A stretch of DNA of 64,000 bases, taken from assembly GCF_051132615.1 (NCBI RefSeq), contig NZ_CP152375.1:2666001-2730000 (forward strand), written 5' to 3'. The notes under the pieces are model-generated. The model saw nothing but the letters and a program-made list of their open reading frames with translations. It ran no database searches and was not told the DNA's origin. Position numbers and translations under genes: made by a program. This document shows positions 53,150-61,722 of this stretch, one piece after another (the stretch's first letter is position 1; every line of letters begins with the position of its first letter). This DNA is from G051132615 sp051132615. GTDB lineage: Bacteria > Pseudomonadota > Gammaproteobacteria > Burkholderiales > Neisseriaceae.

Positions 53150-54784
53150 ATGTTTTTACCAAGAGGGTATGGTTCTAAAGTAATGAAGCTTCTTCCATGG
53201 ATTATAGGCGTTTTTGTCTGGGTTCTATTGTTGAAGATGGTGCCAGAAGGTGGTAATAAATTAGAATCAGCATATTATGATTTTATTATTTCTCACGCGA
53301 GCCAAGAAAAACCAAATAACGATATTGTTATTATAGGTATTGATCAGGATAGTTTGAATCGAATAGGGCCATGGTCTTGGCCTAGACGTTATCACGCATA
53401 CTTATTGGAACATTTAAAAAATACAAAAGCAATTGGCATTGATATTTTGTTTTCTGATCCAGATATTATGTATCCAGATTCAGATGAATATTTTGCTCGA
53501 GCCATTAGTAAAAATGGTAAAGTGGCTTTACCTGTCATCGCTAATGAAGAAAGTTCAACAGGCGAATTATTGCCCTTATTTGTACGCTCAGCGCGTTCCG
53601 TCGGTTACGTTAATTTCTTCCCAGATAATGATAATGTGGTCAGAAGACTGCAAAATAGTGATCAAAAAAATACCAATCCTGCACATTTGTATCAGAAAAG
53701 CTTTCCTGAAGCTATTTTGCAAGCGGGAGGGATTAGTGTTGAAAAAAAGTCGTATAGGTTACGTGACTGGTTGGCTAAAGTCAGCCATCAGGCTAGTTGG
53801 TTGATTCCATATAGCAATAGAGAAACACAATTTCCTTTATTTTCTTATGATCAAGTGCTGAGAGCTGAAATTTCAGAGGATTATTTTCAGGATAAAATAG
53901 TGTTGGTTGGCTCAACTGCTGCCAGTTTACAAGATAGGCAGATGACACCAAGTAAAGCTTTTGCTGGGGATTTATCGGGTGTGTTGATTTTGGCTAATAT
54001 AACCAATGCTTTTTTGAATGACGATTTAATTCTGGCACCTAGTAAAATCGTTCAATTTATTTTTGCGGCTTTAAGTTTTTCTCTATTATTTTTCATTGCT
54101 TCTTTTATTAAAAAAGATCGTTTATCTGTTTATTTTGTCTTTTGTTTAGTCTTGTTGGTTGTGACTTTTATCTTGTTTATTTGGTGCAGAATATGGTTTC
54201 CCATCACTAGCTTGATTTTATGTATTTTGGGTATTGGTTTGGGGAAAGCATTGGTTCAAACAACCAGCTTTCAATTTATGGCCTTTACCGATGCGCTGAC
54301 AGGTTTGTCTAATCGTTACTCTTTTGAAATGGCATTAAATCAAATTGCACAGAAATCTTATCGAAAAAAAGAACCAATTAGTTTTATTTTGATTGATCTT
54401 GATTTTTTTAAAAAATATAACGATACCTATGGGCATGATTTAGGTGATGAGGTTTTAAGAAAAATTGGTCAACTATTAAATAAACAACGTAGGCGGGGTG
54501 AAATTGCGGCTCGTTTAGGTGGAGAAGAATTTGCTGTTGTTATTCCGAATAGCAATGAAACTGAGGCAAGATATAGAGCAGAAGCAATTAGAAAAGGTGT
54601 GTTAAATCTGGCGATTGAGCATGAAGGCAGTCATATTAAGTTTGTTTCTATCAGTGTGGGCGTCTGTGTGGGTGTGGCGACAATAGATGCAGTAAATGAA
54701 CGTTTACATTATCAAGAAGCCGATATCGCTTTATATGATGTGAAGCAAAAAGGACGCAATTGTGTTGAAGTAAGAACCTTATAA
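53150..54784 (+). CDS. CHASE2-domain diguanylate cyclase
   Basis: A 544-residue membrane sensor. A first transmembrane helix (about 14-30, LPWIIGVFVWVLLLKMV) is followed by a periplasmic CHASE2 domain (about 35-290, including DIVIIGIDQDSLNRIGPWSWPR and DKIVLVGSTAASLQD). Then come three closely spaced helices (about 300-380) and a cytoplasmic GGDEF domain starting DALTGLSNRYSFE. The active loop is RLGGEEF (GGEEF at 457-461), compatible with c-di-GMP synthesis. The inhibitory I-site position reads RRGE instead of RxxD, so product inhibition may be weakened. An in-frame ATG at 53183 is an alternative start. The gene is coupled to the LysM-FecR gene and ended by a terminator overlapping its last codons. 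Confidence 0.88.
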   Translation: MFLPRGYGSKVMKLLPWIIGVFVWVLLLKMVPEGGNKLESAYYDFIISHASQEKPNNDIVIIGIDQDSLNRIGPWSWPRRYHAYLLEHLKNTKAIGIDILFSDPDIMYPDSDEYFARAISKNGKVALPVIANEESSTGELLPLFVRSARSVGYVNFFPDNDNVVRRLQNSDQKNTNPAHLYQKSFPEAILQAGGISVEKKSYRLRDWLAKVSHQASWLIPYSNRETQFPLFSYDQVLRAEISEDYFQDKIVLVGSTAASLQDRQMTPSKAFAGDLSGVLILANITNAFLNDDLILAPSKIVQFIFAALSFSLLFFIASFIKKDRLSVYFVFCLVLLVVTFILFIWCRIWFPITSLILCILGIGLGKALVQTTSFQFMAFTDALTGLSNRYSFEMALNQIAQKSYRKKEPISFILIDLDFFKKYNDTYGHDLGDEVLRKIGQLLNKQRRRGEIAARLGGEEFAVVIPNSNETEARYRAEAIRKGVLNLAIEHEGSHIKFVSISVGVCVGVATIDAVNERLHYQEADIALYDVKQKGRNCVEVRTL

Positions 54785-54812
54785 ATCATGTGATATTCTA
54801 AGGTTCTTTTAT
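54772..54812 (+). terminator. Terminator overlapping the end of the diguanylate cyclase gene
   Basis: AAGAACCTTA (54772-54781) lies inside the last codons and pairs exactly with TAAGGTTCTT (54799-54808) downstream of the stop, followed by TTATTATTATT. The loop is 17 bases. Confidence 0.65.
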
Positions 54813-54814
54813 TA

Positions 54815-55264
54815 TTATTGTTTTCCTGTGCTGCCAAAACCACCTGTACCTCGGTCACTTTGATTAAATTCTTCTACAAGATTAAATTGTGCTTGTACGA
54901 CAGGAACAATAATCATTTGCGCAATACGGTCTAATGGTTCGATGGTAAATTCCGTATTGCTTCTATTCCATACTGAGACCATTAATTCTCCTTGGTAATC
55001 AGAATCAATTAAGCCAACTAAATTGCCCAATACAATACCATGTTTATGACCTAAGCCAGAGCGGGGTAAAATCATTGCTGCTAATGATGGATCTGCAATA
55101 TGAATAGCCAACCCAGTGTTGATGAGTATCGTGTCACTTGGCTTGATTGTAACAGCTTGTGTGATTGCAGCCCTTAGGTCTAAGCCAGCAGAACCAGTAG
55201 TCGCATAATTAGGTAAATAATCTTTTACCATTGGGTTTAACACTTTTAGTTCTATTTTATTCAT
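54815..55264 (-). CDS. dut: dUTP diphosphatase
   Basis: Hydrolyses dUTP to dUMP, keeping uracil out of DNA and feeding ThyA. It has 149 residues. The five dUTPase motifs are visible: GSAGLDLRA (about 22-30), PRSGLGHKHGIVLGN (about 67-81), GLIDSDYQGELMVSVWNRS (about 83-101), ERIAQ-like DRIAQMI, and the C-terminal RGTGGFGSTG. It is the last gene of the pqi-coaBC-dut operon; coaBC-dut adjacency is common in proteobacteria. Confidence 0.97.
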   Translation of the reverse strand: MNKIELKVLNPMVKDYLPNYATTGSAGLDLRAAITQAVTIKPSDTILINTGLAIHIADPSLAAMILPRSGLGHKHGIVLGNLVGLIDSDYQGELMVSVWNRSNTEFTIEPLDRIAQMIIVPVVQAQFNLVEEFNQSDRGTGGFGSTGKQ

Positions 55265-55277
55265 GACTTTCCTTTAA

Positions 55278-56468
55278 TTAAATTAATTGACTAAGATGAT
55301 TGATAATAACCTTCGCTGTATCATCCTTGTGCATTAAGGGCAATATCGTTTCAGAGTCGGATTGATCTAAAATAATGACTTGGTTGTTTTCAGAAGACAT
55401 GGCTGTTTGCACCAGATTGGCTATAAGCATGGGTATCCCCTTTTTGGCTTTCTTTTTTCGTGCATTTTCAAGTAAGTGTTCACTTTCTGCAGCAAAGCCG
55501 ACACAGAATGGTGGATTGGGTAGGTGAGAGACAAAAGAAAGAATATCTTGATTTTGTTCTAATTCTAGAATGGGTACCTCTTTATCATGATTTTTTTTGA
55601 TTTTCTGAAGGCTTTTGTTTTTGATTCTATAATCTGCCACTGCTGCCACCGAAATAAAAATATCGCAGTGAGTTACTTCTTGTTTGACCGCTTGAAACAT
55701 TGATTCAGCACTTTCGGTATGAATGGTTTTGTTCATATTTAAAGGTACTTTTTCAGATGTTTTCCCTAAAACCAAAGTCACTTGGGCTCCTGCATTCCGA
55801 CAGGCTTTAGCTAGGGCAATCCCCATTTTTCCTGATGAAATATTGGTGATGCCTCGTACTGGATCAATTGCTTCGTAAGTGGAGCCTGCGGTAATCATTA
55901 TTTTTTTGTCTAATAGTTTTTTCTCAGTCCAAAGATCAGGTAATAATTCAAATAGTTCTTCTGCTTCAAGCATTCTGCCTGCACCGACTTCTCCGCAGGC
56001 AAGTTCTCCTTGTGCTGGGCCAAAAATAGTCACACCATCTTTTTTGAGTTGCTCAATATTTCGTTGATTAGGTGCAGATAACCACATTTGTGTATTCATT
56101 GCTGGTGCAACGGCTAAAGGACATGTTCTGGCTAAAGCAAGGTTTGTGATGAGATTATCACAGATGCCATTTGCCAATTTGGCTAATGTATTGGTGCTCG
56201 CTGGTGCAATGAGAAAAATGTCTGCTTCTCTGGTTAATTGAATATGTGCCATACCATTACTTAATTGTTCTGCCCAAAGTTCAGTATAAACAGGCTGATT
56301 ACTGAGTGCTTGGAATGTATTGGGATGAATAAATTGCGTGGCTGAATGCGTCATTACAGTTGTGACTTTATGGCCTGCCTTCGTTAATAAACGGACAAGT
56401 TCACAGCTTTTGTATGCTGCGATACCACCAGTAACGCCCAATAAAATATGTTTTTTTTGATCCATCAT
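55278..56468 (-). CDS. coaBC: Bifunctional phosphopantothenoylcysteine decarboxylase/synthetase
   Basis: Catalyses two steps of coenzyme A synthesis. The 396-residue protein has an N-terminal FMN-binding decarboxylase half (CoaC): GVTGGIAAYKSCELVRLL, the APAMNTQMW motif, and the active-site cysteine in LACGEVGAGRM (about 157-167). The C-terminal synthetase half (CoaB) begins IMITAGSTYEAIDPVRGITNISSGKMG (about 190-216) and contains AAVADYRIKNKSLQKIKK. Two adjacent ATGs are present; the first overlaps the pqiC stop by four bases, so it is translationally coupled to an envelope-lipid operon. Confidence 0.96.
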   Translation of the reverse strand: MMDQKKHILLGVTGGIAAYKSCELVRLLTKAGHKVTTVMTHSATQFIHPNTFQALSNQPVYTELWAEQLSNGMAHIQLTREADIFLIAPASTNTLAKLANGICDNLITNLALARTCPLAVAPAMNTQMWLSAPNQRNIEQLKKDGVTIFGPAQGELACGEVGAGRMLEAEELFELLPDLWTEKKLLDKKIMITAGSTYEAIDPVRGITNISSGKMGIALAKACRNAGAQVTLVLGKTSEKVPLNMNKTIHTESAESMFQAVKQEVTHCDIFISVAAVADYRIKNKSLQKIKKNHDKEVPILELEQNQDILSFVSHLPNPPFCVGFAAESEHLLENARKKKAKKGIPMLIANLVQTAMSSENNQVIILDQSDSETILPLMHKDDTAKVIINHLSQLI

Positions 56469-57010
56469 TCATTCATTTCAGTCAAAATAGTTTGAGTTAG
56501 CTGATCTAGGCTTGTGTCTAAAGCGCGCACCATTGCTGCATATCCATCACCTTTTTGAGCAATAGAGAAATCAAAGTTTTGGCTTTTAAGGATTTTTCCT
56601 TCAGCAGAAGTCATTTGTATAAAACCACTAACTGTTACATGACCATCATATCGGCCATAAAAACGATTAACCGCAACGGTAATATTTTTATTCAGGGGTG
56701 CCTGACTGATCACATATTCTTGCACATTTGTTTTTTTGTTTAATTTGTTGATTAAACTTTGCGTAATGCTGTTTTGAAGAGAGTCTGCCCATAAGTTTTG
56801 TTGAGAAAAATTTAAAGTGACATCATCAGTTTGATACGCCATAGAAGTGGTATTAAGGAAGTTAGGCATAGCAACTTTTAATGCAACCAAATGAGTGTTT
56901 TTTTCTTGTTTGGGTAAACCTGAGTCTGGTAAACGATAGTATTGAGTGGTAACAGATGCGCAACCACCTAAAAAAGTTAAAATCAGTGTAATAAACAGAT
57001 ATTTTTTCAT
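56465..57010 (-). CDS. pqiC: PqiC outer-membrane lipoprotein (ABC-type transport auxiliary, DUF330)
   Basis: The outer-membrane partner of the PqiAB lipid-transport bridge. It has 181 residues, with a lipoprotein signal ending in FLGGCAS (lipidated cysteine at about 17) and then the family start TQYYRLPDSGLP. The body includes FLNTTSMAYQTDD and ISQAPLNKNITVAVNRFYGRYDGHVTVSG, as in PqiC/YmbA proteins. It lies two bases after pqiB and overlaps coaBC by four. Confidence 0.88.
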   Translation of the reverse strand: MKKYLFITLILTFLGGCASVTTQYYRLPDSGLPKQEKNTHLVALKVAMPNFLNTTSMAYQTDDVTLNFSQQNLWADSLQNSITQSLINKLNKKTNVQEYVISQAPLNKNITVAVNRFYGRYDGHVTVSGFIQMTSAEGKILKSQNFDFSIAQKGDGYAAMVRALDTSLDQLTQTILTEMNE

Positions 57011-57012
57011 TT

Positions 57013-58626
57013 TTATTTCCCTTTTGGAATCGGGTCTTTTACACTTTTATTAAAAATAAGTGCATTTGGTTGTTCATTTAAAGTACGTACAACGGGTTGA
57101 ACCTGATCCAATGTTTGGTTTAATGTGTTTAACGTGTCCTTTATTTCACTATAAATTGGTGAGTCAGGAGAAACCCCTTTTAATGTTGATTGTAAACTTC
57201 TTAAGGTTTTATTTAACTCATTAGGTAAATTTTGTGTCTCTGATTGACTGGCAATTTTGTTTAGTGATGCTGTTAATTGGTGGACTTCTTTTAATGTTCC
57301 ATTTAACTCTTGAACAGAACTTTCTAAAGGAAGACTATTGAGTTTGTTTAATAGTGCACTAATTTGATCTTCTAATTTAGCAAGTCCTGCTCCTTGTGAT
57401 GGAATAACAGGTAATTGGTTATATTGGGCAAGGGCAGAATGCTGCGTCGTTGTATCAGAAAGAGACAAATCAATAAATAATGTTCCTGTCAGTAAACTAT
57501 TACTTTGTAGCTTTGCGACAAGTCCTTTTTTGATTGAGTTTTGAATTTGTTCTTTCCAAAAAACTTCACTTTGAGTTTGTGCATTAATTTCCATTCTGTC
57601 TGGTTCTAAACGAATTAATACAGGAATAGAGCGCTCTTGGAGCATGTGTAGGCTTTTATCTTTTTCAAAATAAGGTAATTGTACTACTGAGCCGACACGA
57701 ATGCCTTGGAATTCTACAGGGGAGTCGGGTGCTAAACCACGTATTGATTGGTCAAAAAACACCACATAATAAATCGAGCGCTCAGAGGGTGATTGTTTGA
57801 CACGATCTACATCAGCAAATAACACAAAGCGTGCATTTTGTTGTACGGCACTTCCTTCATTTTGTCCCTCAGGAAGACCAAAGCTGATGCCTCCACCTAA
57901 AAGGGTAGGTAATGCACCAGAGCGAAGTTTTAAGCCTTCTGGTGTTGTTTGGATATCAATACCACTGGTGATCCAAAAGCGCATATTACTTTTAACCAAC
58001 TGATCGTATGGCTTATCAATGAAAATTTGATAGTGTACTTTTTTGTCTTTTGGGTTAAATTGAGCAACTTCAATTCTACCAACAATAACATCTCGATAAA
58101 GAACGGGGTTACCAACGGGAATCAGTTTACTGGCTTGGCTTTCTAATTGTAGCCTTAGACCTGATTTATTAGAGGCTGTAATTGGGGGGGAGGCTAAAAC
58201 AGTAAATGCACGAGAAGGAGTTTGGCTGTGCCCGGGGCTAAATTCAATATAAGCACCAGACAATAATGTGCCTAAACCTGTTATGCCTCCTTGGTCTATA
58301 CGTGGCTTCACTACCCAAAACTGAGTATCTGTTTTAAGTAAATTTTCGCTGTCTGCATTTAAACGGGCAATAACTTCTACCCCATTTTCTGCCTTATTTA
58401 AACGAATTTCTGTTACTCTACCCACTTCCACACTGAGTACCCTAATGACGGTTTTATTTACTTCAATGCCTTCTGCACTGTCCATATATAGGGTAATTTC
58501 AGGCCCCCTTTGTTGGACTGTTTCAATAAGCATCCATATACCTATAAAAAGTGCAATAACAGGTACTAGCCACACTAAAGAGACCAAACGATTTGGAGAC
58601 ACAATTGCTTTTTTACTTTCAGCCAT
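57013..58626 (-). CDS. pqiB: PqiB MCE-domain intermembrane lipid transporter
   Basis: A periplasm-spanning protein with three MCE domains that assemble as a hexameric needle between the membranes. It has 537 residues (about 546 in E. coli). A single N-terminal membrane helix reads LVWLVPVIALFIGIWML (about 17-33). MCE domains start near 42 (GPEITLYMDSAEGIEVNKTVIRVLSVEVGRV), 158 and 285 (DSPVEFQGIRVGSVVQLPYF). The C-terminal 130 residues form the long coiled-coil needle (LEDQISALLNKLNSLPLESS onward). It lies between pqiA and pqiC. Confidence 0.95.
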   Translation of the reverse strand: MAESKKAIVSPNRLVSLVWLVPVIALFIGIWMLIETVQQRGPEITLYMDSAEGIEVNKTVIRVLSVEVGRVTEIRLNKAENGVEVIARLNADSENLLKTDTQFWVVKPRIDQGGITGLGTLLSGAYIEFSPGHSQTPSRAFTVLASPPITASNKSGLRLQLESQASKLIPVGNPVLYRDVIVGRIEVAQFNPKDKKVHYQIFIDKPYDQLVKSNMRFWITSGIDIQTTPEGLKLRSGALPTLLGGGISFGLPEGQNEGSAVQQNARFVLFADVDRVKQSPSERSIYYVVFFDQSIRGLAPDSPVEFQGIRVGSVVQLPYFEKDKSLHMLQERSIPVLIRLEPDRMEINAQTQSEVFWKEQIQNSIKKGLVAKLQSNSLLTGTLFIDLSLSDTTTQHSALAQYNQLPVIPSQGAGLAKLEDQISALLNKLNSLPLESSVQELNGTLKEVHQLTASLNKIASQSETQNLPNELNKTLRSLQSTLKGVSPDSPIYSEIKDTLNTLNQTLDQVQPVVRTLNEQPNALIFNKSVKDPIPKGK

Positions 58627-58635
58627 TTTAACTTT

Positions 58636-59931
58636 CTATTTATCTTTGACTATTTTATCCCAAACAAGGCGTATATCAAATTTTGTGACAGCAATCATAC
58701 TAAGAACAACAACTGCACAAAAGTACATTACAGCTTCTCCAGGCAATACTTTTGCACCGGGAATTTGAACCAAAGTCACCATTAATACAACCACAAATAC
58801 ATCTACCATAGACCAGCGTCCAATAAACTCAATGATTCTATAAAGTTTTGTTAAAACTAAAGCTGGCGCAAGTGGTTTGATTTTAGCACTAATTAATAAA
58901 ATCACAATTGCCACCATTTTGACTAAAGGAACCATTAAACTGGCACTAAAAATAACAGCAGCAATAAATTTGGAATCATTATTCCACATATAAATAATGC
59001 CTTCTAAAATATTAGTGGCAATATAGTTAAATGGTGTGATGGTGATCATCATGGGAAAGAGATTTGCAGGAAAATAAAGAATAATGGCAGATATAAGTAA
59101 AGCCAACGTAATTTGAATACTTTTAGGCGCTCTTTTTCTCAAGGAGTGATGACATACTGTACATGTTTTTTGCGTCGCATCATTAAAAAAGAAGCATTCT
59201 TTACATGCTAAAGCGTGATTTTCTGCTTTATGTGGTTGAAAGTCTGGTGTTTTTAATTGTTTTAATTGAAAGTATAACCAATGAGGGTGGACAAAAATAC
59301 TGCTTCTGACCAAACAAAGAGAAAAACAGATTAACGCCCAAAATGATAATCCAAAATGCATGTCAGCGACGCTTCTAATTTTGACCATAGCCACAAAAAC
59401 ACTAATCACAAAAATATCAATCATAACCCAAGGCTTGATTTTGACGACTAAGAACATAAATTTATCTAAATATTGAGTATCATGTTTAAAATACAAACTA
59501 TGGTAAACAAATAAATTGGATAATAAAAACATCAATGGTGCGGCAAATAAGAAAATCAACAATATATTCGCTAAAAAATCATATTCATCTTTAAAAAGTA
59601 AACCTGCCGCTTCAGGTAAAGATAAATAGAAACTTGCAGCTCCAACTTGAACCCCCATAAAGGTAAAGCAAAAACTGAGAAACATAAATATTAACGCTGC
59701 CGTTGAAAAGGCAATTGGACTTAAATAGGGGCTATACGAAATACTGATCAGTTGGTGGTGACAAATTGGGCAATGAGCATTTTGACCATTTCTAATCTCA
59801 GGTAAACAAACAGTATGTCCACAATCAGGACAACACACATCATGACTTGGACAAGTAAAGTCTCCTGGTTTTTTAAACTCAGTTTTAATGGTACATATAT
59901 TCTGATAAAAAGAGTAAAGCAGTTTTTTCAT
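58636..59931 (-). CDS. pqiA: PqiA integral membrane protein
   Basis: The inner-membrane component of the PqiABC lipid-trafficking system, 431 residues. It has two tandem PqiA domains of about four membrane helices each. Each is preceded by a cytoplasmic zinc-ribbon-like cysteine cluster: CCPDCGHTVCLPEIRNGQNAHCPICHHQ (about 32-59), and ACKECFFFNDATQKTCTVCHHS (about 242-263). The conserved LPEAAGLLFKDEYDFLA and MVDVFVVVLMVTLVQIPG segments fit the family. It is the first gene of a five-gene operon, pqiA-pqiB-pqiC-coaBC-dut. In E. coli pqi is induced by oxidative stress; no regulator site was recognised here. Confidence 0.93.
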   Translation of the reverse strand: MKKLLYSFYQNICTIKTEFKKPGDFTCPSHDVCCPDCGHTVCLPEIRNGQNAHCPICHHQLISISYSPYLSPIAFSTAALIFMFLSFCFTFMGVQVGAASFYLSLPEAAGLLFKDEYDFLANILLIFLFAAPLMFLLSNLFVYHSLYFKHDTQYLDKFMFLVVKIKPWVMIDIFVISVFVAMVKIRSVADMHFGLSFWALICFSLCLVRSSIFVHPHWLYFQLKQLKTPDFQPHKAENHALACKECFFFNDATQKTCTVCHHSLRKRAPKSIQITLALLISAIILYFPANLFPMMITITPFNYIATNILEGIIYMWNNDSKFIAAVIFSASLMVPLVKMVAIVILLISAKIKPLAPALVLTKLYRIIEFIGRWSMVDVFVVVLMVTLVQIPGAKVLPGEAVMYFCAVVVLSMIAVTKFDIRLVWDKIVKDK

Positions 59932-60075
59932 AGGTTGCTTATTGTAAATAAAAATAGTTTATTTGAACATGGTTCATGATTTAATAATGAGACTTTTTAC
60001 AATAAGTATATGAATCAATTTTATTGAGGCAGTCATAATAGAGGCATTTTACGTATTTAAGCGAGGTATAAATAT

Positions 60076-60103
60076 AAGCTGGGCATGATAAAATACCCAG
60101 CTT
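60076..60103. terminator. Stem-loop downstream of the semialdehyde dehydrogenase gene
   Basis: AAGCTGGG (60076-60083) pairs with CCCAGCTT (60096-60103) around a 12-base loop, about 20 bases past the gene's stop on the minus strand. A short T-rich stretch follows on that strand. Confidence 0.5.
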
Positions 60104-60121
60104 TAACAATTTAAATAAATT

Positions 60122-61504
60122 TTAAATTGTTTTTTTAGGAGAGACAATAAGTTTTTGGTTTAGGAATTCTTTAATGCCCATATCTGAGAGTTCTTTTCCA
60201 TAACCTGAGTTTTTGACTCCGCCAAATGGTAGCTCTGGTGAAGAGTCAACTAAGCCATTTACTGCAACCATACCCGTATCTAATTGAGAGGCTACACGAT
60301 TGCCACGGGTAATATCTTGTGTGAATACCGATCCACCTAAGCCATAAGGAGAGTTGTTGGCCAGTTTAATGGCTTCATCTTCGTTTTTAACGACAAAAAA
60401 TAATGCAACAGGACCAAAAAATTCCTGATAAAAAACAGGGTTCTCTTCAGTTATGTCACCAAGAATAGTTGGTTGCATAAAGGCACCAACATGCTCACAA
60501 CGTTTACCACCTAGTAATACTTTTGCACCATGTTTGACTGCTGTGGCTACTTGTTCTTCTAACTGAGATAAGGCTTCTTGGGAACTGAGAGGGGCCATAT
60601 TGGTTTGTGGGTCAAGTGGGTCACCTGGTTGGAACACTTTTAAACGTTCACGAAAAGCATTTAAAAATTGATCAGCGATTTTTTTAGCAACAATAAATCG
60701 TTTAGATCCACAACAAACCTGTCCACTGTTACTCATTCGTCCAGGAACCGCCATATTGACAGCCAGATCAAGGTCGCAATCTTCCAATACAATAAATGGG
60801 TCACTACCGCCTAATTCCATAGTCGATTTTTTTAAGTTTTTGCCTGCTTCCATGGCTAAAGCTTGACCGGCTTTTTCTGAACCAGTAAGAGCAACACCGC
60901 GAGTACGAGGGTCTTGAATCAATTTGGCCACTTGGGCGCTATTTGCAAAAATATTGGTATAGGCTCCTTTAGGTAAACCTGCATCATGTAATATTTTTTC
61001 AAATGCTAACGCACATTGTGGCACGTTATGAGCATGTTTGACTAACAAAGTATTGCCACAAGCAAGGTTTGGGGCAGCAATTCTGGCCAATTGATAGTAA
61101 GGGTAGTTCCATGGTTCCACTGCCACCAAAACACCAATTGGGTGGTTTTCGATCCATGCTGACTCTTCTGCGGTTTCTTTAATTAATTTGGGTTGTAAGA
61201 ACGTTTGTGCATGAGTTGCATAATAATCTAAAATAGCTGCAGAGATTTTAACTTCTCCTTCGCTCTCTTTAATGCGTTTACCCATTTCTAATGTAATGAG
61301 TTTTGCCAAGTCATCTACTTGTTCAAGCATAAGTTGTGCTGCTTTTTTGAGTATGGCACAACGCTCTGAAATACTTTTTTTTGACCAATTGTCTTGATAA
61401 CAATGATGCGCAGTATTTAAAGCTTGGCTGACTTGTTCATCTGTTAAAGAGTCAAAGGATTTTAATACTTCTGAGTTGTAGGGGTTAATACTTTGGTAAG
61501 CCAT
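60122..61504 (-). CDS. sad: NAD(P)-dependent succinate-semialdehyde dehydrogenase, Sad/YneI type
   Basis: An aldehyde dehydrogenase of 460 residues, lacking the longer N-terminus of GabD. It oxidises succinate semialdehyde or a related aldehyde to the acid. NAD(P)-binding motifs are VEPWNYPYYQ and LTGSEKAGQA. The catalytic glutamate is in MELGGSDPFIVL and the cysteine in NSGQVCCGSKRF, the Sad/YneI pattern as remembered (GGSDPFIVL, NTGQVCAAAKRF). It ends with PFGGVKNSGYGKELS. An AAAGGAG site (61511-61517, minus strand) supports the start. The exact physiological aldehyde is inferred. Confidence 0.85.
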   Translation of the reverse strand: MAYQSINPYNSEVLKSFDSLTDEQVSQALNTAHHCYQDNWSKKSISERCAILKKAAQLMLEQVDDLAKLITLEMGKRIKESEGEVKISAAILDYYATHAQTFLQPKLIKETAEESAWIENHPIGVLVAVEPWNYPYYQLARIAAPNLACGNTLLVKHAHNVPQCALAFEKILHDAGLPKGAYTNIFANSAQVAKLIQDPRTRGVALTGSEKAGQALAMEAGKNLKKSTMELGGSDPFIVLEDCDLDLAVNMAVPGRMSNSGQVCCGSKRFIVAKKIADQFLNAFRERLKVFQPGDPLDPQTNMAPLSSQEALSQLEEQVATAVKHGAKVLLGGKRCEHVGAFMQPTILGDITEENPVFYQEFFGPVALFFVVKNEDEAIKLANNSPYGLGGSVFTQDITRGNRVASQLDTGMVAVNGLVDSSPELPFGGVKNSGYGKELSDMGIKEFLNQKLIVSPKKTI

Positions 61505-61683
61505 GATTTACTCCTTTGTGTGGATTATTATTTTTCGAATATGTTATTAATTGATACAAATACTCTTAAGTTTTACTGTTTCATAGTATTGTATTTTACC
61601 TTGTTATACAAGATGCTTGTTTTCTGGCTAAAAGTGAATTGTTGTTGGGGAAAAAGAGTACAAATATTATGGGAATTTTAAAG

Positions 61684-61714
61684 AAAGCTCTATACTGATT
61701 TAGTATAGAGCTTT
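61684..61714. terminator. Terminator of hemN
   Basis: AAAGCTCTATACT (61684-61696) and AGTATAGAGCTTT (61702-61714) pair perfectly around GATTT, nine bases past the hemN stop. On the minus strand CTTTCTTT follows. Confidence 0.8.
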
Positions 61715-61722
61715 GTTGATGT

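Noticed and set aside
53433..53804. 123-codon plus-strand frame inside the CHASE2-GGDEF gene
   Set aside because: It is fully inside a well-supported gene in another frame and has no domain signature.
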